A stretch of DNA of 64,000 nt from assembly GCA_003415625.1 (NCBI GenBank), contig PYIU01000003.1, forward strand, positions 62,001 to 126,000. The letters run 5' to 3'. Position numbers and translations under genes: made by a program. Shown piece by piece: positions 34,263 to 44,566 of this stretch. Positions within the stretch are counted from its first letter, which is position 1. Each line of letters starts with the position of its first letter. This stretch comes from Aquanectria penicillioides. Taxonomy: Eukaryota > Ascomycota > Sordariomycetes > Hypocreales > Nectriaceae. The notes beneath the pieces were generated by a model. It did no database searches and was not told the DNA's origin. It was given only the letters and a program-made list of their open reading frames with translations.

Positions 34263-34923
34263 CAACCAGGATCACATTTAGCGATGAATGAAATGACTTG
34301 CGCTTAGTGGATTTGACTGATTGACAAAATTGATTTTTGGGAAATCTGTTCCCCCGATTCTGCACAAGAGCAAGACCCTGCGCCTGGTAGGGGTGGTATA
34401 TTCAAGATAAATACAATTCACTGCATTCAACTGGCGATTTAGCTATTGCTCAGTTATCCCTAACTTCCTGTTTCTTCTATTGTGTACAGGGTCCCTGATA
34501 GACTAATCTCAATCGGCAAGTCATGCAAGCAAATTATGGACGTGAGTGAGAAGGAAGATTCTCGATATCTGATCATCCCACTAATAGATCTAGAAGACAA
34601 TCGACATAGTAATACAGAGAAAGGGAAGATCACCACGGTGAAGTGCCGTTCCTAGCTTCCTAGATGGTTGTTTGGGCTTCAAGAAACGAAGTACTGGGCT
34701 TTTGGCAGCTCCTTCTTTTTGTGCGGTAAGTTGAAAATAAACACCAAATAAGCACAAAGGTAATGTGACATGATGAAATACCTTCTTTTCTTGCCTATGA
34801 ATCGCCATGATGCACGGCGAGAAAGGAACTAATAAATACAGCATAGCAAGCTCCATGCTTCTTCGCATGACTTCTAGCGAAGACTAAATAAGTTTGGCGG
34901 TTGGCAGCATGACGCCAAGACAC

Positions 34924-34941
34924 CGGGGTCTTCTCACCCCG
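34924..34941. promoter_or_regulatory. Palindrome CGGGGT-N6-ACCCCG upstream of the C2H2 regulator
   Basis: Perfect 6-bp arms around CTTCTC, 184-201 bp before the ATG at 35125. Same core and spacing as the 30848 palindrome. It could be an autoregulatory site. A GGTCTCGGGCCCGAACCC segment follows at 34953-34970. Confidence 0.5.
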
Positions 34942-35124
34942 CGGCCTCGCTCGGTCTCGGGCCCGAACCCAAAAATTTGTGACGAAACAAACACACCCGT
35001 AATAGTATGTAGTATGTATCCCTTTGATGCAAGCCTCCGAGTCTTGATTTATATAGGTGGGTGGAGTACGATTGCTCTCAACTAGTGGCCTCTGGAGGAC
35101 CCAGCTCCCAAATTCGTAAACGAC

Positions 35125-37666
35125 ATGATGACCCCAACAACTGCAACAAACCCCTTCCCTGAGACCTTTGCCCGAACTCGGCGGCCAAAAGCTCACGTGT
35201 GCTCGGTCTGTGAGCGTCAATTCAAGCGGACCGAACATCTCACGCGCCATTTCAGACGGCGTTTGTATCACCACGTGCAATGAGTTAGAACTGAGGCTGA
35301 ATCACCCCAGATACGAAGGAAAAGCCTTACCAGTGTCGCGAGTGTCAACTTTGTTTTGCCCGAAAAGAACTTTACGTTCGTCATCAACAAAATAAACACG
35401 GTCGACAGCGACATGAGGTCCTACCCCCAGACGTCATCGAATCGAACAAGTTGGATCAAGAATCAAGTCGGATAACAAGGACTGCGGTATCCTCTACTCT
35501 AGCAACAGACGCATCCTCTTGTGCATTGAGCAATCTTGCTATTGATAAAGACAATTCAACGCTGGTGAATAGTTCCTGCCTTTCACCAATTCTCCAGGTG
35601 CTTGATGAGGTTGGTTTGCATCCACCGTCTATATTACAGACGACGACAATCGACTCGTTCGAGCTCCCGAAAGATCCATATTCGTCTGGATTTCTGCTTA
35701 GACAAGAGGCCGACATATCAATTGACAATGGTGAACCAATGATACCTCTTCTAGGTGCACCGATGTCCCAGGTTATCCCTAATGACGTCAGCTGGCTAAT
35801 GGACATTGCATTCACGCCGAGAGGGTCTGAGTGCCTAAGACAAGTGTCAAGTCTTCTCGATATCCAACCAGAATCCATTGTTGACGACGCTCTGGCAGAG
35901 GCCGGATGGTTAAGAGATGAAATGGCACAGGCATTAAATAATGCACAGGTTAGTGGGATAATAGATCGGCATCCTCGTTAAGTTGTGTTCGCACTGAATG
36001 TAAATAATGACAGGAGAAAATGAAAGATGAAAGGAAATTCGTTTCCGTGATGGCAATCCCGAATTCTGCAAGACTTCTGGAATACAAGGAGTCATTTTTC
36101 TCGACTAAGCAACCGGCCCTACACTTTATTCATACCAAGTCGGCGTTTTCGAAAGGAAAACCAGGTACGATTTGCTATTTTGCTTGCCGAGTTCCACGAA
36201 TCAGTAACCAATATTATCCTAGCTCTCAATTTTGCACTATTTGGGGAAGGTGCGGTGTCATTTGGTGATCTGGACGCTGCAACCTCATTACGAAAAGCTT
36301 CTCGGTTTTTAATACTAAATTGGGTAAAGAATATGCTCTCTGCAGTTTTTACAATTAGCGATTTAGGATATTGCTTACTTTTAGACTGAATATCTAGATT
36401 GAAAACAATAACAATCGACCAACCCCTCTTTGGTTACTTCATGGGCTGCTTATCAACCTGCTACATCGTTGTTCAACCAATGCCCTCAAGGATTCTGATC
36501 CCTGGTCTGCTGAGATTCAAACACTCATTGCTATTTGCAAACGACTGGATCTATCTGAACATCAGGCTTCCGAAGATGATTGCTTCCAAGACATTGAACC
36601 AAAATGGGCCGCCTTCATTGCAGCCGAAATGCGGAAGAGGTGTGGATCCCTAATGTAATGCTTTAGGCTTTATTTGACATAATTCCAGGAGCCTCCTATC
36701 TGCCTTGATTTACATCAGTTTCTGGTGCGTAGTATCAGAGCCAGAGCAACGCCTTGGCCATTACCTCTTCGGCAACCTTCAAATGCCTTGCTCCGATGAA
36801 ATATGGCAATGGCATCCAGAGAGAGAATGGCAGTATAGTCCAACCACCAGCCAACGAGAAAACTCCTGGCAGGAACAAATCGAGTCATTGCCGTTCAAGT
36901 CACCACCTCATAAAACTTCTTTTATTGCTCTCTCAATGCTGTCTGGAGTAGTACTCTACGTAGATGAACTCCAAGCGTCGACCAACGAATCTTTTGGTGA
37001 TCTCCGTTGCCATTTTCAAGACTCATTCGATAGCTGGAAAGCGTGGCATTATGTATACAGCCCAGACTCGATGGACCTTGGACAATTCATTTTACCACTG
37101 GCATCATATCTACAGATCATGATTGAGGTGGACGTTCGCCAAACCTTGAGGATGTTCAAGAGCCATGAATTCCCAGGGATGCGCAAGCAATTACGACAAG
37201 GGAATTTATCCAAGGCCAATCGGTTTGCTCTAGATTGCATCATTCGATTGTCATCAACCAGTTACTCCTTGTCTTTGATCCTCGAAACTCTATCAGGTAT
37301 GATCCCGTAGTCCCATCGTTTATCGACTCCTCGGTCAATGAATAAATGCTAACGATTTACAACGGTAGCAATAATACTGTGCGAATATCTGAGCTTAGTC
37401 AGAGAGCACCCCTCACCAGTCTCAATGGTTCCCAACATGGCGAATAAAATATCGAGCGCTACCGGGCTTCAAATTGAAGCAACGTCGACCTCTAAGTTAT
37501 GGGATCAACTACAAGTAAGCATTGATACTAGCTCCGGTCTGCCAACCCATCCCCTTGATCTAGAGCCATGACGGCCTAACCACAACCAATAGACGTTCAG
37601 GTTTCGGCGGCCGTATATGAATATTCAAGGTACTTGAAGAATATGGAAACTGCACAGGTACCATGA
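35125..37666 (+). CDS. C2H2 zinc-finger transcription factor with fungal_trans domain; likely island regulator
   Basis: 695 residues in eight exons: 35125-35260, 35311-35948, 36014-36164, 36223-36323, 36398-36639, 36689-37296, 37369-37514 and 37601-37666. All introns are GT-AG and the total is phase-consistent. Removing the first intron joins two classical fingers: CSVCERQFKRTEHLTRHFRR, then linker HTKEKP and CRECQLCFARKELYVRH. Finger 1 contacts R/H/R predict a GGG triplet; finger 2 R/L/R predicts GNG. The middle is a fungal_trans region (ALHFIHTKSAFSKGKPAL, SFGDLDAATSLRKASRF, LLHGLLINLLHRCSTN), and the C-terminus ends VSAAVYEYSRYLKNMETAQVP. It is the right-edge gene of the island with a palindromic G-box in its own promoter. 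Intact. Confidence 0.88.
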
Positions 37667-39529
37667 TACGTAAAGAGAATGGTCAAACCCAGGCCATTAT
37701 GCCAACAGATCGTGTTATGCACTCTGTCGGAAATAGAGAATTTTATTACCTATTGTCGAGTAATGGCTATATACGTTCAAGAAAAGAGCTACTACCCAAA
37801 AGCTACTCTGGACTGTCAGAAAGGTATTTGTCAAGTGAAATCAAGCGATGTTGATTTGATGACGGACGAAAGGAATTGTGTATGGCATGATCACGGATGA
37901 GGTTGGAAAAATACATGTGACAAAGTTCAGGTTCGATCATCACCCATGGTGGCAGTTTAGGCGATAAGCAGAATAGCAAGGGGTAATAGACTGAAACTAA
38001 CATGCTTCTAAAGAGACCGGTGAAATTCGATACCGAGGAGTCTTAGCCATCTAAACAAGCGCCTAGACCTGTCAAATCGATCAATTCCTCAATCGCCGGC
38101 TTTCCTCTACTATAAAATGATTAATTTCTATAAAACACGACGACAGAAGTTTGACATTCGATGTGATGGATCATCTTCACTCGGGACTGCTAGTCTGCGG
38201 CCGTGGCACAACCTCCATTCTAGACGTAAAATGTTTCTCTTAAACCTTCAATCTTGAATGTTGGGGGTCAACTGTAGTCTCTGCGCCTCGTCACACTTCC
38301 CCTTCTAGAGTCTTCGCTATTCTGTTGGGTTGCAAGTAAACGCAGATATATTTGAAACTTACATGTTAATAATGATTGCACTAAAATAGCTAAAAGGATC
38401 TTAGTTTCTTAGGCGAAAGGGGGTGTAGAACCTCGAAAGCCCTGAAATTTGCGAAATCTTATGAATTTGTGTGCCTCTGATGCGTTGCTCTCTTTTGGTA
38501 CACTATCGTTCTGCTATTTCCTAAAGTACTATAACTTGGAAAATTTGATTTCCTATATGTTATAGTCGTATTTAACTACTGCTTATTTGATATTCACTGA
38601 CCCGACAGCTCGTACGGCAAAAGGTTATGTCCTCCAGTCACTTACGAATCACACTGCATTGTATTGACGAGTTGTGTTAAACCAATTCTGACATCATGGT
38701 TTTAGATAAACACCATATTCATAAATGATCTAATATTTGGCACATGAAATGTATCATAATCGATCGTAAACCTGTTTTCAAGAACCAAAGCTTGCAGTCA
38801 GCAAATTCCTTGTGTATTATAAGGAAGATTTAATCATCAGCGCTAAGCTTTAGGGATGTATCTCGAGTTCCACAATTGCCTCACCTGGATTCAATGTATT
38901 AATTTTGGCATTTCACGTCGGTAGAAGCAATACCAGAGAAGATCAGCGATCCGCCTGTCGAATAAGTAACTAATGCGACGATCCGCCATCTCATGATGCC
39001 ACCTGGAACAGGGCGTTGGATGACAGGTTTGAGAAGTCCGAAATTGAAGAAATAGCGGCAAGCCTCTAAACTTACGCAGAAGGCAGGCAGAATAAGGATT
39101 GGTGATCAGTTGTGTCTCGTTACGATGCCGAATTACCGTGGAATATAAGCAAGGATAATTTTTCATCCAAATATCAAATACGGAGCATAGTACTGATGAT
39201 TAGAATAATAACATTGATCGCTTTTCAAACGACAAGAGATGAGTTCATTAGCTGATTGGCCCGTGATTTTGCTTCTTGTGACATTGAAGCGATTGTGAAA
39301 TGGACATCAAAATAGAAGCATCCCGCATAGTGGACTTTTCGACGCCCGTAAAATTGGTCTATCCAATTTTTTAGTCCCTAGCAATGCTACGCTAATAAAG
39401 AAAAACAAGAAGAAAGAAACACCACCGTTTCCCAATCAAGCCGTCCAGAGCAGGTAAAATACTTGTTTCTTGTTTCTCTCCATCCCCTCTCCCTTTCTTC
39501 ATTTCAAGGCAGTCCAAGTCCGGTTAAAG
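37667..39529. other. Gene-free AT-rich tract to the right of the island
   Basis: About 1.9 kb of AT-rich DNA with only short frames on both strands. No repeats, RNA genes or pseudogene fragments recognised. Confidence 0.5.
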
Positions 39530-40207
39530 CTAGCCGCTAGACGGAGCGGTTGTCCGTAGGGCGATGGAAATTTTTCCATCAACGTTGTCACCAGTAGTAT
39601 TCCACTTCAACGAGTATACGCCATCTGTGTCTGTTGGCGTCACATACCATAGAGTCTCCAACGTGCCGCTGCTGTCAGTTGTCGCAATCCAGGCTCCGTA
39701 AAAGATGAATTCGGAAACAAGGTTCGCAGCATCAGCCGCAGACTTAACAAACCCAACTGCATGCTCGGATGAAGAAGGGGAGGGAACATAGAAGGTCAAG
39801 TCAGACCATGATGGTGTAGAGGTAACGGATGTGTCAGGGCTACCAAGCAAGCTGTCATCCTCTTGCTTAGTAACTGGAAAATAATTAGACAAGACCGAAT
39901 AAAGAATAAGGGCAATTGCACATACAGACCACAGGGGCTGCTTGGTCATTGTTGACAAGTGCGTAATTTCCGACATAGGCTTCATCTGCAGAGATTGAAT
40001 AGAGTTCATTAGTTGCTTCCATCCCGAAGAAATCTCAACGGTAGGCATCACTATACCTCCCGAAGTAAATAATCTCAAACCGCCAAGACCTGTGCCATAG
40101 GCATAAAGCGAGAACGGGCTATCGGTGGTTGCCCGTTTACTATTGGCTGGGGAAGCAACAACGGCGGCAACAGTGCCCAGTGCTGCTAAAACTGATGTTC
40201 TACGCAT
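39530..40207 (-). CDS. Secreted protein of a fungal-specific family (FSLYAYG...G type)
   Basis: 184 residues after removing introns 39986-40056 (71 bp) and 39874-39925 (52 bp). The splices join TSG to DEAYVGNYAL and APVVF to TKQEDDSLLGSPD. The N-terminus is a signal peptide with probable processing at ASPANSKR. The mature protein begins with the recurrent fungal pattern PFSLYAYGTGLGGLRLF and ends in WYVTPTDTDGVYSLKWN, with no cysteines. It resembles short beta-rich extracellular proteins common in plant-associated ascomycetes; role unknown. Confidence 0.75.
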   Translation of the reverse strand: MRRTSVLAALGTVAAVVASPANSKRATTDSPFSLYAYGTGLGGLRLFTSGGIVMPTVEISSGWKQLMNSIQSLQMKPMSEITHLSTMTKQPLWSVCAIALILYSVLSNYFPVTKQEDDSLLGSPDTSVTSTPSWSDLTFYVPSPSSSEHAVGFVKSAADAANLVSEFIFYGAWIATTDSSGTLETLWYVTPTDTDGVYSLKWNTTGDNVDGKISIALRTTAPSSG

Positions 40208-41942
40208 TGTGGAGAGACTGCTGCAGTCGGAAGACGCAGTAAAAAAGTTGAGTTGACAAAGTGAATCAGGAACTGAGGGCGGTGGATGGCGCATTTAATG
40301 CAAAACAGAGCAGCCCAGACCATCGAATATGAGAGCTCTTGAGCGACTCAATCAACCTGAATCGCTGGATGACGTTGTAGTCTGCCGCGTCATCTAAATG
40401 ACAAGCTCCTTCTAAGGGATAAAGAAATGCATTGACTGGAGGACCAACAAATTTGGCGTCGCTAAAACGACCCACCAGACTCGTCCGACCCGCGCGCGTG
40501 AACTCTTCTAGCGTAGCAAGGAAAAACCACTCAACCAGATGAGAGCTTTGATTTGAGATTACCGTTGTATCAGAGAGGAGTGGCCGTGTTGTCTAAGCTG
40601 TCATCTGGCCCCTCATTGGGCTGGTTGGTGGAGTAAGGGATTTTCGTTGGTGCTTTCATCGATCCTGGCTAGCTGAAGGATTGGAGGGTCCCAAGAAATG
40701 AAACAGCCATGTCATGCGGTCAGAGAATCAGGGTGCCAGATCCTTGCATGACCCAGACCAGATGAAAAAAAGAAAGCCAATGGATATGCACTTTGTCGGG
40801 CCTGCATTTGACCCTTTGACAAACTCAAGACTTGAATCACCAAAGAAGCGGAGCTAATGCCATATTCTCCATTACCCAGGCTATAGTTGATTGCCCTCAG
40901 ATACTCATACTTCGGCACTTTTCTAGCTTGTGGGACTTTCTCGAAGCCCTATCGTCAATTCGCATGGAGCCACCTCTGGAGGCAGGGATTTGCAAAGGCA
41001 GCTAAGACCCATGTTCATCCGGACTTTAGAAAACTTGGTCACTAAGCTTAATTACCAATAAGGCAAGGGTTATGATTTGACAGGTTGGCACCGGGTCATC
41101 TGCCAGCCAAGTAACCCAGGTCTCCGTAATAATCCGGTATTCACACCGCCTCTTCATTCAACTATGCTTCTTTTTTCAGTAACTGTTGAGTCAGTGCTTT
41201 GAAATCATTTTAATTCGCATGGCTTCAAACCTTTCATTCCATAACACCTTGATCTTAAGCGAAACCATGCCGTTACAAAAGGCAACTTTCACCTAGTGGC
41301 TTTACTACGCTACCGTCCCACCAGCGTCAGCTCCACGCAATCAGCTCCACGCAATCAGCTCCACGTAACATCAAGCCAGCAATGATAAGTTCTGAGGACG
41401 GTTAACTTCAAATACTATCTCGCCTCTTGGTCCCAATAAAATATTCTGATGGACACCGAAAGTTATGTTGTAAGATGGAAAAAGCACTTACCTGTGGTGT
41501 AGTAAAAATCAATGAGACTTCAAAAGTGCCTAGTTGGCTGATTTGTGACGAAGAGCCAGAATGCCAAGGCTGACATTGCACCTCGGTTATGTGGAGATGA
41601 TCCTGATAATCATCCATTCGGAATCTTTTGCTACCAGTGTTTATCGATCTAAACGCCGCACACTTGTTGCAGAGTACATGTTTTCCTCGCCAGATCAAAC
41701 CGTGGCAGGACTTTACAATCGGATCAAGATTTCAGATCAGTTCGATTTGTCGTCAATTACGGTGATGTGTTTCCCACTTAGTAAAAATACGAATAATGAA
41801 ACTGTCACGTGGTCAGAAGTCTTCTCGGAAACAGATTAACTTGTATTATGACACCTGTGAAACGTTTCTGATAGAAAGCAATGCGTGCTCAATTATCAGA
41901 GATCAAGGATCTACAGGTAAGGTGTTCCAAAAATAGAGAACT
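40208..41942. other. Gene-poor tract with a short tandem repeat
   Basis: No convincing gene. A 96-codon minus frame (41408-41698) and an overlapping plus frame lack family resemblance. The only clear structure is the 14-bp tandem repeat listed separately. Confidence 0.4.
41328..41369. repeat. 14-bp tandem repeat, about three copies
   Basis: CAGCTCCACGCAAT occurs exactly at 41328-41341 and 41342-41355, with a third copy diverging as CAGCTCCACGTAAC. Intergenic. Confidence 0.85.
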
Positions 41943-43926
41943 CTAATAGACATAGATGAAGTCTTCGTTCTTCAAATCTGTAATATCCTCAAACGTGGTC
42001 TCACTAACATTCATGTCCGTCTTCTTCATAGTTCCATCATCAATCTTAACAGACTTGCTATCCGCCATGCTGAGATCCTGAATATGTTCAGGCTTGCCGA
42101 GTGCTACTCGCTTAGCAGCCTGCTTTCGATTCAAAATTCGAATTAATAACATGCCTGCCAACGTAAGTCCTGCAAGGACAATAAAGAGCACAAGGTTGGT
42201 CTTTAGGCCTCGATCATAACGCGGCTTTTCGCTAGGCCTGAATAGGAGCGGTCCAATGATGTTGCCGGCACTCTGACCTATGAAGATTATTGCAGTAGTG
42301 ACCTTTCTCTTAGTATCACCAGCAGTGTTTTGTCCCGACCAAGAATAGATAAGAGGTGAAATTCCGGGATAGAATGAGATAATATAGTATCCGGTTAAAA
42401 GAACAGCTCGATCGCTAGGGGAACGACCAGTAGCCAGGAGAATGGAGCAGCCTGCGATAGGCGGGAGGCAGAGAAGAAGGAGCACAGGGGACTTGAGCTT
42501 TATCTTATCTGCCAGCCAGGCACCGCCGAGGGTCGCAATCATTTGGATTGCACCAAAGGGCATATAAAAGAGGATAGTCGTGAAGGAGCTAAATCCAAAT
42601 GATTCGATGATAAGAGGTCCAAAGGTCGAAATACCTCCACTCGGAATCCTGCATTTGGTGGGTTAGCCTACTCGTTGTACATCCTACAAAGGGAAGGCCT
42701 ATTAGGGAGACTCACGAGATGACAAAGATGAGGGCAAACCAAAGCCAAGATTTAGCATCAATGACACATTCCCGCACATGGTCCCATTTCCACACGCCAC
42801 TGCCTATTCCCATTTGATTCATTCTCAAGCGCTCTATTGCAATCTCTCTCTCGGTAGGAGTAAGAAACTTTGCTCTCTGGGGCGAGTCGGGCATGAATAC
42901 ACTGTTTCCGTTAGACACTTGTGACATTTCGATTCATACGGTCAGACTTACAACATAAGGAACGAAAAGGCAACAGTGAGGGTACCACAGAATAGGAAAA
43001 TAATCTACTCAGGAGTTAGCAGCAGAGATTTTATGCCTGCCGAAAGAGTTCAAGGTTGGTACGGACTTGATAGGGACGGAGCACGTCGGACTTGATGTGG
43101 CCTAGGCCATAGGATAGCAAGCTACCAAGCTGAGAGTAGAGTAGTCAGTATTGATCTCTTCAAAGAAATCAGTATCGATCTCACCATATTTACCACACCC
43201 AGCATTGCATACCACGAGGCGTTACGGGCCGTTTGTTCTCTTCGCCGATACCACATTTGGACGACTGCGACAAATGTGGGTGCTGTTGATTTGCCCAGTT
43301 AGCATGAATCTAATGATGTCATCAGGTGGTAAATTGCATAACATGCCTACAGATGCTTCAAACATTCCAAGCAGCAATCTAGATGCCATGAGGCCACCGA
43401 AGCTAGTTGCTGCGGTCATGCCACAAAGCACAACTCCCCAGCAGAATACCATGATTGATGAAAACTTTCCAATTGGGAACTTGACAAGGCTGTACGCCAC
43501 AAGAGGCTGGAAGACGAGCTGGGCAACGTAGACAACTGAGCCAAGCCATGAGAACTGATCGCCCACCAAGTGGGTGTCCTCAATCAAGCCAAACACTGAC
43601 GCGTATGATAGTGTGGTCTTGTCCAATGATTGAAGGCAGTAGACAAAGAGAATCAACGGCAAGATTCTCATGTCTATCTTCTTCAAAACACGGGCATTGT
43701 CTTCAGGGGTCACGGCGATCATGTCGTCAACATCAAAGTCCACATCCGCGTTATTACCCTTTCCAGACGCAGACGGTTGGTCAAGGTTTGGCGAAGCATG
43801 CTCTGCTTCCGCGACAGCACCTATTTCCGAACTGTCTGCATCCGATTTCTTCATTGGTTGTTTTCCATCGTTCGCATCGCTAAGGTGAATACTCTCCGGG
43901 CGTGGTTTGTCATTGTCGGATCCCAT
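41943..43926 (-). CDS. MFS transporter, anion:cation symporter (Dal5-like), with a GC-AG intron
   Basis: 561 residues in six exons: 43347-43926, 43185-43282, 43067-43129, 42952-43004, 42716-42901 and 41943-42648. Total coding length is an exact multiple of three. An acidic N-terminus precedes TM1 at DMRILPLILFVYCLQSLDKT, and about 12 helices follow. The first intron (43283-43346) starts G|GCATGT, a GC donor, with a GCTAAC branch sequence. Splicing there gives the family sequence FEASVAPTFVAVVQMWYRRREQT, cut here at the junction SV/APTF. The third intron has a weak GTCCGT donor. It is divergent from the GH31 gene at 44567, so uptake of a sugar-derived or nicotinate/allantoate-like acid is possible; the substrate is not determinable. 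Confidence 0.9.
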
Positions 43927-44094
43927 TGCTGGCTTTCGATATGAAAAAATTAAAAAGCAGTTAGGGTTGAAGTTGATCTAGGAGATACGACTGGCAGGAG
44001 AGGCGATGATACAGACCAACTTTCTAACGGGAATCTATGGTATCTATACCCATTTTTTTAGATTGCGTGTCAGGACATCTCCATGGGGAGTTGT

Positions 44095-44120
44095 CCCCGT
44101 GGGGTAGTAGCCCCGTGGGG
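44095..44120 (+). promoter_or_regulatory. Tandem CCCCGTGGGG boxes (candidate CreA sites)
   Basis: CCCCGTGGGG at 44095-44104 and again at 44111-44120, 16 bp apart, in the divergent MFS/GH31 promoter. GTGGGG matches the SYGGRG site of the carbon catabolite repressor CreA. Paired sites fit repression of a glycosidase gene; inferred only. Confidence 0.5.
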
Positions 44121-44566
44121 CACCGATCCATGGAGTTTAGTCACAGACTCACAAGTGGCTTATGGCCGACTTTTTTTTGGAGCGAATGGCCTGAGTCGGT
44201 TACACGATGTTGTATTGCCGACGCTAGCGTATCGGATTTCGGGAGATTTCACCGATCCCTGTTGGCCTTGCAAACGGAGATGATTCTCTAGGTCCGATGA
44301 GGGGTAACTGAGCTAGAGTCTCCTGATGGACCACTTGTTGCAGCAATATGGAGCCATTAGCGCTATGGGGCGTTGATTGGGCCATTGTACCTACGGGAAG
44401 AGAGTTGAATGTGCTACCTGACGCTGATGCACGACAGAGACGCGGGCTCTCCAAAGTAACGCCGATTTAACTTTGTGACATATTTAAACACAACCCTGTT
44501 TCGCCTCATATTGTTAGCAAGTTGATCACTATTAATTCTTCACTCCAAAATCTGTCATCTTCGACC

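Noticed and set aside
36164..36223. Apparent frameshift in the C2H2 regulator
   Set aside because: A 58-bp GT-AG intron (36165-36222) joins KGKP to ALNFALF in frame, and all eight exons sum to a multiple of three.
43340..43350. Dal5-like MFS gene as a pseudogene
   Set aside because: Accepting a GC donor restores the family sequence and the complete frame, so it is treated as intact.
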